Below, one piece after another: positions 1-8,005 of a stretch of DNA of 64,000 bases. Position numbers and translations under genes: made by a program. This DNA is from Pyramidobacter piscolens (GTDB lineage: Bacteria > Synergistota > Synergistia > Synergistales > Dethiosulfovibrionaceae), in assembly GCA_004558205.1 (NCBI GenBank), contig SFDM01000007.1, positions 1 to 64,000 of the forward strand, given 5' to 3'. The stretch's first letter is position 1. Every line of letters begins with the position of its first letter. Below the pieces are notes generated by a model. It was given only the letters and a program-made list of their open reading frames with translations, did no database searches and was not told the DNA's origin.

Positions 1-98
1 GAAATGGCGGCGGTCAGCGTGGTCTTGCCGTGGTCAATGTGACCGATCGTTCCGATGTTAAGGTGCGGTTTTGTGCGTTCAAACTTCTCTTTTGCCAT
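1..98 (-). CDS. tuf: Elongation factor Tu, N-terminal fragment (cut by window edge)
   Basis: Only the first 32 or so codons are present; the gene runs off the left edge. The reading begins MAKEKFERTKPHLN and contains GHIDHGKTT, the P-loop of translational GTPases in its EF-Tu form. EF-Tu delivers aminoacyl-tRNA to the ribosome in the cytoplasm. The start at 98 is set by a near-perfect Shine-Dalgarno (AGGAGGT, plus-strand 106-112) seven bases upstream. The gene has its own promoter at 317-345, so it can be transcribed independently of whatever lies further upstream. Confidence 0.97.
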   Translation of the reverse strand, partial: MAKEKFERTKPHLNIGTIGHIDHGKTTLTAAI

Positions 99-128
99 TT
101 GTGTTACCTCCTCAACGGTAAAGGAAAT

Positions 129-150
129 AGAGCTCCAACCCCGGAGCTCT
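129..150 (-). other. Hairpin in the tuf leader
   Basis: A perfect 8-bp stem (AGAGCTCC / GGAGCTCT) with a six-base loop lies about 20 bases upstream of the tuf Shine-Dalgarno, inside the leader of roughly 210 nucleotides made from the promoter at 317-345. On the minus strand it is not followed by a U-run, so it is not an obvious terminator. It could affect mRNA stability or translation of tuf. The rest of 151-310 shows no recognisable gene or tRNA. Confidence 0.5.
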
Positions 151-316
151 TAAAAATATAGAAACAGCCTGCGCCACTCTCCTGCGACCGCGTCACAAAG
201 GACCGTCGCCGACAGCTTTCCGTTCCAGCAGACGACTCCACCGCGATGCGGGCGGAGAGGCCGCAGACGAACGTTTTTCGTCGCTCGTCCATGCAGAGTA
301 GACATAGCCTTATGGA

Positions 317-345
317 ATTCTACCAAAGGGAGCCCTTCTTGTCCA
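317..345 (-). promoter_or_regulatory. Sigma70-type promoter for tuf
   Basis: On the minus strand a TGGACA -35 (340-345) and a TAGAAT -10 (317-322) are separated by exactly 17 bases. The predicted transcription start is near 310, giving a long leader before tuf. Confidence 0.7.
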
Positions 346-461
346 TGACCCAACATAAAAATCGTTTATAAAGTTTTATGAAGATGAAAAAACTCCCGCC
401 CTTTCGGCCCTTTCTTCCGGCAAAACGCCCCATAGGCGCCCGGACGGGCCTCCGGGGCCCC

Positions 462-495
462 AAGGAAAAGGGAGGGAGAGCCTTTGCGCCCTCCC
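462..495 (-). terminator. Rho-independent terminator after the SPFH gene
   Basis: On the minus strand GGGAGGG pairs with CCCTCCC across a 12-base loop and is followed by TTTTCC. It sits just downstream of the SPFH/NfeD operon. Confidence 0.6.
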
Positions 496-528
496 CCCGC
501 GCCTCATCCCGAGACGGCGCGCCGCAGC

Positions 529-1491
529 TTAATTAGGCGTTTTTTCGCCCTTCGCCGCAAAAAGTTCCTTGATACCGCCGAGAGACCCCAGCGCCGCCGT
601 GGCTTCATAGGGGATGAAGACCGTCTTGTTGCCCTGCCCCTCGGCCATCATGGACATGGCCTCGATATAGCGGATCGCGATCAGGTACTGGGCGGGATCG
701 CTGCGGCTCTGCTTCAGGGCCTCCATCACGCAGCGGATGGCCTCGGACTCGCCCTGGGCTTTCAGGATCGCCGCCTGCTTGTGCCCTTCGGCCAGGCTCA
801 CTTCGGCCTCGCGGTGCCCTTCCGCTTCGAGGATGCGGGCGCGCTTTTCGCGCTCCGCGCGCATCTGTTTTTCCATAGCGTCGCGGATGTCCACCGGCGG
901 ATTGATATCCTGAAGCTCCACTCGGTTCACCTTGACGCCCCACCGGTCGGTAGCAAGGTCCAGGATCTCGCGCAGCTTGTCGTTGATGGTATCGCGCGAC
1001 GTCAGCGTCCCGTCCAGATCCAGCGCCCCGATCACGTTTCTCAGCGTGGTCTGGGTCAGCTTCTCGATCGCGTCGGGCAGGTTCTCGATCTCATAGACCG
1101 CCTTCACGGGGTCGTTGATCTGGAAGTACAGCAGCGCGTTGATCTCGATGACCACGTTGTCCTTGGTGATCACGTTCTGACGCGGAAAGTCGTAGACGCG
1201 TTCGCGCATGTCGATGCGCGTCAGGATACTGTAGCGCGGAGCCGTGTTGGGGCTCAGGTCCTTCCATTGGATGTGGCGCGGCTTGTCGAGGATCGGCATC
1301 AAAAAGTTGATGCCCGGCATCAGCGTCCTGTGGTACCGTCCAAGGCGTTCAACCACGACCCGCTCGGACTGCCTGATGATCATCAGCCCCTTTTTCAGCA
1401 GCACCATCACCAGGATGACGGCGAGGACCAGCAAAGGCGACACGGGCAGAGGATTCTGGAACGAAAACAGATCAAACAGACCACTCATCAT
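529..1491 (-). CDS. SPFH/band 7 (QmcA/stomatin-like) membrane protein
   Basis: A 320-residue protein of the SPFH (stomatin/prohibitin/band 7) family, the QmcA/YbbK type. One membrane segment lies at about residues 15-33. The band 7 domain follows to about 200, and then an Ala/Glu-rich coiled coil at about 205-255 with repeated EAEGH/AEGHKQA motifs. Such proteins form oligomeric scaffolds in the inner membrane and are linked to membrane quality control. The start overlaps the NfeD stop by four bases (ATGA), so the two are translationally coupled. SPFH-NfeD pairing is a well-known gene association, which strengthens both calls. Confidence 0.9.
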   Translation of the reverse strand: MMSGLFDLFSFQNPLPVSPLLVLAVILVMVLLKKGLMIIRQSERVVVERLGRYHRTLMPGINFLMPILDKPRHIQWKDLSPNTAPRYSILTRIDMRERVYDFPRQNVITKDNVVIEINALLYFQINDPVKAVYEIENLPDAIEKLTQTTLRNVIGALDLDGTLTSRDTINDKLREILDLATDRWGVKVNRVELQDINPPVDIRDAMEKQMRAEREKRARILEAEGHREAEVSLAEGHKQAAILKAQGESEAIRCVMEALKQSRSDPAQYLIAIRYIEAMSMMAEGQGNKTVFIPYEATAALGSLGGIKELFAAKGEKTPN

Positions 1492-1937
1492 CGCGAACCT
1501 CCTTTTACTTTCTTGCCGGCAGGCTCCACCACCAGGCTGGAACCGCCGACGGAAACCACGCGGATCACCGCCCCCGCGGGAATAGCCTCATCCGAAGAAG
1601 GGCGCAGGAGCCATGAAAGGCCGTCGATATCCATCCTCCCGCCCTCGGCGCCAAGAGGCTCCTTCAAAAGCAGTTCCCGCCCGATCAGGGCCTCCGAACC
1701 GCTGCGAAGGTTCTCCTTCGAAAGAAACCTCAGGACGATGGGACGCAGGCTGAACATCAGGCACAGCCCCGTCACGGCGAAACACGCCAGCTGCCCCGCC
1801 AGCCGGAACCCCAGTTCCGCCCCGGCGGCTCCCGCCAGAGCGCCTATACCGAAACACGCCAGCAAAAAGCCCGGCGTCAGCGCCTCCACGATGAAGAACA
1901 GAAGCGCGACCGCACACCAAATCTGCCACTCGTCCAT
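1488..1937 (-). CDS. NfeD-family membrane protein (short form)
   Basis: 149 residues from the ATG at 1937, chosen over an upstream ATG because AAAGGAGG lies seven bases before it. Two to three hydrophobic segments lie in the first 75 residues (WQIWCAVALLFFIVEAL and two more). A soluble C-terminal part of OB-fold type ends in the typical short VVS-type strand. This is the short NfeD1b-like form without the N-terminal ClpP-like protease domain. NfeD proteins partner with SPFH scaffolds, here the gene immediately downstream. There is no enzymatic motif. Confidence 0.82.
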   Translation of the reverse strand: MDEWQIWCAVALLFFIVEALTPGFLLACFGIGALAGAAGAELGFRLAGQLACFAVTGLCLMFSLRPIVLRFLSKENLRSGSEALIGRELLLKEPLGAEGGRMDIDGLSWLLRPSSDEAIPAGAVIRVVSVGGSSLVVEPAGKKVKGGSR

Positions 1938-2092
1938 AAGACAGCCTCCTTTCGACCAGCCGGCGGGCAAAAACGCCGCCGTCCAGACATTCATTATACA
2001 GCATGCCTATCCTACCAGAATAAACAAAAAACACATGCAGGAAATCTACAATTTTTACACAAATTCCTTTAAAAGAAAAAGAGTCCCCGCCC

Positions 2093-2121
2093 TTGACAGA
2101 CAAAAATACATTGTTTACAAT
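2093..2121 (+). promoter_or_regulatory. Strong promoter for the 2-hydroxyacid dehydrogenase
   Basis: Consensus TTGACA (2093-2098), a 17-base spacer, and TACAAT (2116-2121). The start site would be near 2128, about 110 bases before the gene. Confidence 0.85.
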
Positions 2122-2134
2122 GCATGTTAAACAA
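2111..2134. promoter_or_regulatory. Palindromic operator candidate over the -10 and start site
   Basis: The half-sites TTGTTTA (2111-2117) and TAAACAA (2128-2134) flank a central ATGCAT. 20 of 24 positions are symmetric. It covers the -10 box and the predicted transcription start, the position of a classical repressor operator. A smaller overlapping repeat, CATTGT/ACAATG, lies at 2109-2122. No regulator is identified. Confidence 0.5.
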
Positions 2135-2236
2135 AATCGCGTCTGAACATTCCTTTCAATGGATTCCTTTCAGGGATGGCATTTCTTTGGAAGACGCGGG
2201 CGAAGGTTTGAAAATTCCACTAAGGAGGAACTATTG

Positions 2237-3214
2237 ATGAATATTGTTGTACTTGACGGATATCCCGGTAACCCTGGAGATTTAAGCTGGAAAGGCATGG
2301 AGGCCATTGGAAATCTGACCGTATACGACCGCACGCTCCCGGCGGAAACCGTGGAGAGGCTTCGGGGAGCCCAGATGGTTCTTCTGAACAAGGCGCCCCT
2401 GACCCGCGAAATGATCGAGCGGCTGCCCGACTTGGAATACGTCGGCGTGCTGGGCACGGGCTACAACATGGTGGACTGCGCCGCGGCGGCGGAACGCGGG
2501 ATCACGGTGAGCAACGTCCCCGGTTACAGCAGCGACCACGTGGCTCAGCTCGTCTTTTCTCTGCTGCTGGAGCTGTGCGACCACGCAGCTCTGCACGATT
2601 CGGCGGTCAAGGCCGGCGAATGGGAGAACTGCCCCGACTTCACGTTCCGCAAGTCCCCTATCGTAGAGCTTGCGGGACTGACCCTGGGAATCATCGGCTA
2701 CGGCAGCATTGGACGCAAAGTCGCCGGAATTGCCCGCGCCTTTGGCATGAAAGTGGTCGCCTCCACGCGCACGCCCCGCCCGGAAGAGGGCGTGCAGTTC
2801 ACGACCGTTGAAGAGCTTCTGCGCGAGGCCGACGTGGTGACGCTGCACTGCCCTCTGACCAGCGCCAACAAGGGGCTGATTAACGCGGAGCGCCTGAGCC
2901 TCATGAAACCCACAGCCTACCTGATCAACACGGCCCGCGGGCCGCTGATCGATGAAAGCGCCCTCGAGGCGGCCCTGCGGGACCACAAGATCGCCGGGGC
3001 AGGGCTTGACGTGATCTGCCACGAACCCGCCCTGCCGGGATCGGATTTCCTCAGGCTGCCCAACATCGTGGTGACGCCTCACATCGCCTGGTCCAGCGAC
3101 GCAGCCCGGCGCAGGCTCATGGACATCTCCACGGCCAACGCCCGCGCCTGGGCCGAAGGCCATCCCGTCAACGTCGTGGCGGGGCCCCTTTCCCGCTCCA
3201 AACAGGCTGTATAG
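2237..3214 (+). CDS. D-2-hydroxyacid dehydrogenase (glycerate dehydrogenase/hydroxypyruvate reductase-like)
   Basis: 325 residues. It reversibly reduces a 2-keto acid to a D-2-hydroxyacid with NAD(P)H in the cytoplasm. The Rossmann motif GYGSIG is at 154-159. The catalytic triad of the family is visible: Arg in NTARGP (234), Glu in CHEP (263) and His in TPHIAW (282). The PHIAWSS signature and overall similarity favour glycerate dehydrogenase, but lactate-type or broad substrates cannot be excluded. The start at 2237 follows AAGGAGG; an upstream in-frame ATG lacks a ribosome site. It is a monocistronic gene with a consensus promoter and palindrome upstream and a strong terminator downstream. 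Confidence 0.87.
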   Translation: MNIVVLDGYPGNPGDLSWKGMEAIGNLTVYDRTLPAETVERLRGAQMVLLNKAPLTREMIERLPDLEYVGVLGTGYNMVDCAAAAERGITVSNVPGYSSDHVAQLVFSLLLELCDHAALHDSAVKAGEWENCPDFTFRKSPIVELAGLTLGIIGYGSIGRKVAGIARAFGMKVVASTRTPRPEEGVQFTTVEELLREADVVTLHCPLTSANKGLINAERLSLMKPTAYLINTARGPLIDESALEAALRDHKIAGAGLDVICHEPALPGSDFLRLPNIVVTPHIAWSSDAARRRLMDISTANARAWAEGHPVNVVAGPLSRSKQAV

Positions 3215-3319
3215 CCGGCGGGCGCGAAAAACAGGCCAAAGGATTTCAGCGCGGGGCGCGAAGGTTCGCAAAGGAAAACTTTAACGGACGGACGCGGCGC
3301 CGCCCGCCGAAAATCGATC

Positions 3320-3379
3320 AAAAAAACTCCGGCCCGGCCTTTTCCATTAAATTAGGAAAGGACCGGGCCAGAGCTTTTT
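3320..3379. terminator. Bidirectional terminator between convergent genes
   Basis: A long imperfect stem (CTCCGGCCCGG... paired with ...CCGGGCCAGAG) with a TTTTT tract on the plus strand and a seven-T tract on the minus strand. It serves the dehydrogenase and the MurJ-like gene. Confidence 0.85.
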
Positions 3380-4916
3380 ATGGATGCAGCCTTTTCAGCA
3401 CCAGGCCGAGAATGGACAAGGGCCTCCAGCCCTCGGGAACGGACTCGAAAAAACCAAGCCTCTCGCCCGCCAGGAAGTACAGCGCCAAAAGCAGCGCCCC
3501 CGCCGACAGGGGCAGCCACAGCCCCGCCGCCAGCGGCAGGAGGAGCGCGCAGGCAAGCCCCCCGAAAATGGCCGTGGGTTTCCAGATCTGCTTCAAGATC
3601 ACTCCCAGCAGCTTCGGCGTCAGGTATTTCAGGTAAACCAGCGCCGACCCGCCCCAGGTGATCCCCGTGGCGACGCAGAGCCCCGGCGCGCCCAGCCAGG
3701 GGACGAACAGCCAGTCCAGAAAAGCGTTCAGCGCCAAGGCGCCATAGCTGATGACCAGGATGGTCTTCAGCTTTCCCGCCGCCTGGGCATAGCGCGCCAA
3801 AAACTGCCCCCAGAGCAGCAGAGGCAGCGCCCAGACCGCGGCGCTCATACAGGGGGCCGTCAGAGCCACGGCCGCGGAGTCGAAGGCGCCGTATCCGAGG
3901 AAGAAGCGCACCGCCGGACGGGCAAGGCAGACCAGCACGATCGAGGGAGGAAACAGGTAGAGCCACCCCATGGACAGCACGGTCCCCAGATAGGCGCGGG
4001 CGTTCTCGCCCGCGGCCGCCATCTGGCTCGCCCTGTTCAGGTAGATCATGACGGCCGGCGCCATGACGCTGAGCGGCAGCATGTAGATCTGCCCCGCGTA
4101 GTTGATGGCCGAGATGTTCCCCGCCGGAAGCCCCGACGCAAAATACCGGTCCACCAGCTGATAGAGGCTGCTGGCCCCCACGATGCCCACGCAGAGCAGG
4201 CAGTCCGCGCCCAGGCGCCTCAGAAGTTCGCCGGGGATTTTCACCCTGCCGGGGACGCGCCAGGGAAAATCGCCCGTGGCCTTCCACATGATCCAGGTGA
4301 GCGCCAGGTAAACGGCGCTGTACGCCGCGGGAACGGCGTTCACGCCCAGGAAAAATGACAGCAGGAACAACGATGGAATCAGAAGCAGATTCATCAGGCA
4401 GCTCAGCGTGATCACCAGGCTGTAACGGCCCGAATAGTTGTTCCACACCGACAGCAGGCTCTGAACGATCAGCGAGGCCGACCAGGGAATCAGCATCAGA
4501 AGCATGGACGAGGTCATGGAAAGCCTCTGCGCGTCAAACTGCCGCACAAAGAGCGCCACGATCCGGCCGGGAAACAAAAAAACGGCCAGCGCGAACCCGC
4601 CAAGGCAGATCAAAACGATTTTGAACGCCCAGGCCATCAAAGAAAGGGCCGTCTGCTCACTCTGGCGAATCAGCTGAGGCAGCAGCGCCGACTCCAGGAC
4701 GTTTTGAATCAGAGTGCAGCAGAGGAACAGGATCCCCGAAGCCACGTAATAGGCGTCCATGCCCGCCGAAGCTCCGAAAAGCCACGCCAGGAGCAGGATC
4801 CGGAGATACCCCACGGGCTTTGACACTGCGCCCACGATAACCGACAGCAGCGTTCCCGACCGGGTCTCCTGGGCGCCGCACAGCTTAGCCAGACACTGAT
4901 TGATTTTTGACTTCAT
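3378..4916 (-). CDS. MurJ/MviN-family flippase
   Basis: A 512-residue polytopic membrane protein with about 14 hydrophobic segments. The N-terminal region resembles MurJ (GASAGMDAYYVA, then VLESALLPQL), the family that flips lipid II or other undecaprenyl-linked glycans across the inner membrane. The start at 4916 is chosen because GAAGGAG lies eight bases before it; the upstream methionine has none. It is transcribed divergently from galE, which makes UDP-galactose, so a role in exporting a surface glycan rather than peptidoglycan precursor is also possible. No second murJ can be judged from this window. Confidence 0.8.
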   Translation of the reverse strand: MKSKINQCLAKLCGAQETRSGTLLSVIVGAVSKPVGYLRILLLAWLFGASAGMDAYYVASGILFLCCTLIQNVLESALLPQLIRQSEQTALSLMAWAFKIVLICLGGFALAVFLFPGRIVALFVRQFDAQRLSMTSSMLLMLIPWSASLIVQSLLSVWNNYSGRYSLVITLSCLMNLLLIPSLFLLSFFLGVNAVPAAYSAVYLALTWIMWKATGDFPWRVPGRVKIPGELLRRLGADCLLCVGIVGASSLYQLVDRYFASGLPAGNISAINYAGQIYMLPLSVMAPAVMIYLNRASQMAAAGENARAYLGTVLSMGWLYLFPPSIVLVCLARPAVRFFLGYGAFDSAAVALTAPCMSAAVWALPLLLWGQFLARYAQAAGKLKTILVISYGALALNAFLDWLFVPWLGAPGLCVATGITWGGSALVYLKYLTPKLLGVILKQIWKPTAIFGGLACALLLPLAAGLWLPLSAGALLLALYFLAGERLGFFESVPEGWRPLSILGLVLKRLHP

Positions 4917-4975
4917 GCACACAACTCCTTCGGCACGCGGCTTTTCTCGGAAAATCACCTAAAAGGCCCCTGTCG

Positions 4976-4984
4976 TGATAGAAT
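4976..4984 (+). promoter_or_regulatory. Extended -10 promoter element for galE
   Basis: TGATAGAAT is an extended -10 box (TG-N-TAGAAT) about 40 bases upstream of galE. No good -35 is seen. Confidence 0.4.
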
Positions 4985-5022
4985 TGAAGCATACCATAAA
5001 TCACTAGAGAGGTGCAATCCCG

Positions 5023-6006
5023 ATGATATTAGTGACAGGCGGCGCCGGATATATCGGCAGCCACACAGTGCTCGCCCTGAACGAGGCCGGCGCGCGGACG
5101 CTGGTGCTCGACAACTTTTCGCGGGGACACCGCGACACCTGCTTCGGCTCCCAAACCGTCGAAGGCGACCTTCGCGACCAGGCCCTGCTGAAAAGGATCT
5201 TTCTGGAAAACCCCATCGAGGCCGTCATCCATTTCGCGGCCCACTCCCAGGTTGGCGAGTCCATGAACTCGCCCGAAACGTACTACGAAAACAACATCGG
5301 CGGCTCCCTGAACCTGCTGCGCGCCATGCGCGAAGCAGGCGTGAAGGACCTGGTGTTCTCCTCCAGCGCGTCGGTCTACGGCGAGCCCGAAGCCGTGCCC
5401 ATCGAGGAGAACGCCCGCCTCAGCCCCACCAGCGTCTACGGCGAGACCAAGCTCATGACCGAGAAGATGCTCACGGCCTACTGCCGCGCTTACGGCTTCA
5501 GGGCCGCCGCCCTGCGCTACTTCAACGCCGCGGGCTGCGACCCCCAGGGGCGCACCGGCGAGGACCACACCCCCGAGACCCATTTAATCCCGCTGGTGCT
5601 CGACGTGGCGCTGGGCAAGCGCGACCGCATCTCCGTGTTCGGCAGCGACTACCACACCCCCGACGGCACCTGCATCCGCGACTACGTCCACGTGACCGAC
5701 CTCGCGGCAGCCCACGTGCTGGCCCTGGAAAAGCTGCGCCGCTCGCCCGCCGGCTTCCGCTTCAGCTGCAACCTCGGCAGCGGCGCGGGCTACTCCGTGC
5801 AGGAGATTTTAAAGGCCGCCCGCGAAGTCACAGGCGCGCCCATCCCGGCCGTGGTCACTGGCCGCCGTCCCGGCGACCCCGCCATCCTGATCGCGTCGTC
5901 GGAGCTCGCCGTCAAAGAGCTCGGCTGGAAGCCCTGCTACGCCTCCATCGGCCAGATCGTCGCCACCGCCTGGGCGTGGCACAAAAAGAGGTTCGCCGGC
6001 GCGTAA
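5023..6006 (+). CDS. galE: UDP-glucose 4-epimerase
   Basis: 327 residues of an extended short-chain dehydrogenase. It interconverts UDP-glucose and UDP-galactose using bound NAD. GGAGYIG at 6-12 binds NAD; SSSASVYG and the YxxxK pair Tyr139/Lys143 (SVYGETKL) form the active site. The Leloir-pathway epimerase signatures RYFNAAGCDP and the C-terminal RPGDP are present. The start has a GAGAGG ribosome site. It supplies activated galactose for surface polysaccharides and sits divergent to a lipid-linked glycan flippase. A strong terminator follows at 6239. Confidence 0.93.
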   Translation: MILVTGGAGYIGSHTVLALNEAGARTLVLDNFSRGHRDTCFGSQTVEGDLRDQALLKRIFLENPIEAVIHFAAHSQVGESMNSPETYYENNIGGSLNLLRAMREAGVKDLVFSSSASVYGEPEAVPIEENARLSPTSVYGETKLMTEKMLTAYCRAYGFRAAALRYFNAAGCDPQGRTGEDHTPETHLIPLVLDVALGKRDRISVFGSDYHTPDGTCIRDYVHVTDLAAAHVLALEKLRRSPAGFRFSCNLGSGAGYSVQEILKAAREVTGAPIPAVVTGRRPGDPAILIASSELAVKELGWKPCYASIGQIVATAWAWHKKRFAGA

Positions 6007-6238
6007 AATCCAGGGTCGGGGGATTTTAACGCGAAGGAACGCAGAGAAAGACAAAAACTACAGGACTGACAGCCGTTTCGCCATTTCTTCACAACAGTCA
6101 TGCAGTTTATTCCTTCTCCGCAAAATTTCTGAAATCCACGCCTGGGACCGACCTTCAGCGATTGTTCCAGTTTTCCATTGCGACCTTCGCGTTCCAATTT
6201 CCCGTCCCTTTCTTCACCAAAAAACTGAACAATAGCGA

Positions 6239-6284
6239 AAAGAGGAGTTTCCACGCCTTTGGGCGAGAAACTCCTCTTTTTTCG
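6239..6284. terminator. Terminator downstream of galE
   Basis: AGAGGAGTTTC pairs with GAAACTCCTCT across a short loop, followed by six Ts on the plus strand. The minus strand also ends in TTTT. It lies in the non-coding stretch 6007-6544. The first part of that stretch carries two fragments of the CGCAAAG-type dispersed repeat (about 6026-6053 and 6176-6197). Confidence 0.85.
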
Positions 6285-6308
6285 TCTCTATTTACCCCTT
6301 AAGGGCAT

Positions 6309-6324
6309 TGTTCTACGTGGAACA
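6309..6324. promoter_or_regulatory. parS-like chromosome partition site (one mismatch)
   Basis: TGTTCTACGTGGAACA differs by one base from the perfect palindrome TGTTCCACGTGGAACA found three more times in this window. It lies in the intergenic region after the galE terminator. parS sites bind ParB, which loads partition and condensin complexes. Confidence 0.7.
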
Positions 6325-6379
6325 TTTTCGAATGGGAAAAAATCAAAAGTCCCAGTTTCCGCAGCGCCTGTCTCCATAG

Positions 6380-6419
6380 GCGGCGCGACCGTCGGCACCA
6401 ACGCCGACGGTCGCGCCGC
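6380..6419. other. Very stable 17-bp perfect hairpin
   Basis: Seventeen consecutive base pairs (core GGCGCGACCGTCGGC with its complement) close a six-base ACCAAC loop. No T-run follows on either strand, so it is not a normal intrinsic terminator. It lies 55 bases from the parS-like site. Confidence 0.6.
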
Positions 6420-6544
6420 AGGTCCTAATGTCCATGTCCCGAGCAGCGCCAACCGCTTTTTTCCGGTTCCTTCTATACACCTCTATACATAAGAGAAATA
6501 TTAAGATCAAGGCCCCGTTCTTTTGCGATTTACGGCCGCGGCGG

Positions 6545-7084
6545 TTAGATCTCCTCGCTTCTGTACTTGTAGTCGTGTTTTACGTCGAGGGATATCAGCT
6601 TGTAGGTGTAGTTGGGGCTATAGCCCTTGAGGCGCGCTTCCGCTTTCAGCCAGCAAAAGTAATTCTTCTTGACGGCGCGTCCCGGGAAGATATCCACGTC
6701 CAGCGCCTTGGGGAAGGCTTCGTAATACTTGAAGCTGATCCTTTTCTTGCCGCCGGTTCCATAGATCGGGAAGTTGCCGTCCTGGCTAAGCTGTGGGGGA
6801 ACCGTGACTTCGAGGACGCCCGTAAGCCAGATTTTGCGGTCGTAGATCTTGACGATCCGCCGTTCGTTGTCGCTATTATTGGTGTACTGGATGGGGAAAA
6901 AGATCTGATGGTCGGTGATCTTCCCCTGCTTGTTCTTCCCCACCCGCATCTGCCGCGACAGAACCTTCCAATTCAATCTGGTACCGGCCTGGGCCGGGCT
7001 GGCCGCCGCAGCCAAAGCCATGGCGCAGCACAGAACCAGGCAGAACAGCGCAAACCTTTGAAGCGCCTGTCTTTTCACTTTCAT
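6545..7084 (-). CDS. Small exported protein of unknown function
   Basis: 179 residues from the ATG at 7084, selected by GGGAGGA seven bases upstream. A classic signal peptide (KVKRQALQRF, then a 20-residue hydrophobic core, ending near SPAQA-GTR at about 33) implies secretion to the periplasm or outside. The mature part is about 145 residues, rich in Lys/Tyr and beta-strand-like, with no cysteines apart from one and no recognised motif. I do not recognise the family. It is probably monocistronic: the upstream terminator of the regulator gene is at 7250-7287, and no operon partner is near. Confidence 0.65.
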   Translation of the reverse strand: MKVKRQALQRFALFCLVLCCAMALAAAASPAQAGTRLNWKVLSRQMRVGKNKQGKITDHQIFFPIQYTNNSDNERRIVKIYDRKIWLTGVLEVTVPPQLSQDGNFPIYGTGGKKRISFKYYEAFPKALDVDIFPGRAVKKNYFCWLKAEARLKGYSPNYTYKLISLDVKHDYKYRSEEI

Positions 7085-7249
7085 CAGTAATTCCTCCCTA
7101 TCATATATGTACTTGCACAAAGTCTCCCGGCGCGCGCCCTCGCCCCGCCGGCCAACTCCTCCGGAAGGAGGCCGGGGCAAGAACTTCGCCAACTTTAAGG
7201 ATACCTTTCCTTCACCGGGAAAGGTAGCCTCCCGGAGTTACCTTTTCGT

Positions 7250-7287
7250 CAAAAAAACAGGGGCCACAGGCTCTGCTGGGGTCCCTG
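7250..7287 (-). terminator. Terminator of the kinase/regulator operon
   Basis: On the minus strand an imperfect CAGGG...CCCTG hairpin is followed by seven Ts. A second 9-bp hairpin (TACCTTTCC/GGAAAGGTA) lies at about 7202-7227. Confidence 0.7.
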
Positions 7288-7360
7288 GGCGGGTAACAGT
7301 GTGAAAGAGGGAAGAACGGTCTATGGAAATATATTCCTCTGAGCTTCAGCTTTCGTGGTT

Positions 7361-8005
7361 CTATGCCGTGAAGAACGGACGGATTTCGCTCCGCTTGGCA
7401 ATGTGGAGCTTTTCAAAGACGCGGGTCAGCACTTTTTTGACATAGCTGTAGGAATAGCCCAGCTTCTGGGCTATTTCCGCGTTGGCGTAGCCGAGCAGGG
7501 CGAGCTGAGCCACCTTCAATTCGGTGTCCGAGAGAAGCCGCTCCATCTGCTCGAGCTTGCCCGCGTCGACGGCGATCTCCTTCTGGCGGTTCAGCTGGGT
7601 CTGGAGGCGCTTTTTCTCTCGCGCGTTCTCGACGCGGAGGGCCAGGCGAGCCAGAAGGATCTCCCTGTCGAAGGGCTTGGTGATATAGTCGTCGGCGCCC
7701 AGGCGAAGGGCCTTCACTTCGGCCTCCGCCGCAATGACGCCTGTAAGAAACAGCACGGGCACGTCGGCGGCGTCTTTGAGCCGGCGAATCCTTTCAAGGG
7801 TCTCGTAGCCATCCAGCCGGGGCATTTCGATGTCCAGCAGGATCACGTCGGGCACGCCGCCCCGTCCCAGAAGGTTCAGGGCCTGCTCTCCCGACTTGGC
7901 CAGGCTGACGCGGTAAAAGGGGCTGAGGATTTCCTCGGCCATGTCCAGCAGCGTCAAGTCGTCGTCGACGACCAGGACGCTGTTCTTTTTACTCTCCATA
8001 GCCAC
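7361..8005 (-). CDS. Response regulator, REC plus LuxR-type helix-turn-helix
   Basis: 214 residues. An N-terminal receiver domain (about 9-125) has the acidic pair in VVDDD, the phosphoacceptor Asp in ILLDIEMP and the Lys in ITKPF. A linker of about 20 residues follows, then a C-terminal LuxR/NarL-type helix-turn-helix (about 158-205; DTELKVAQLALLGYANAEIA). It is a DNA-binding transcription factor activated by phosphorylation. The GTG start at 8005 directly follows the kinase stop codon and is spaced well from GAAGGTG; an ATG at 7999 is the alternative. The hybrid kinase just upstream is its obvious partner. Confidence 0.88.
   Translation of the reverse strand: MAMESKKNSVLVVDDDLTLLDMAEEILSPFYRVSLAKSGEQALNLLGRGGVPDVILLDIEMPRLDGYETLERIRRLKDAADVPVLFLTGVIAAEAEVKALRLGADDYITKPFDREILLARLALRVENAREKKRLQTQLNRQKEIAVDAGKLEQMERLLSDTELKVAQLALLGYANAEIAQKLGYSYSYVKKVLTRVFEKLHIAKRSEIRPFFTA

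Noticed and set aside
484..2130. 548-codon open frame on the plus strand opposite the SPFH and NfeD genes
   Set aside because: Composition is Arg/His/Pro-rich antisense of two well-supported genes, with no ribosome site or family match; typical of GC-rich DNA.
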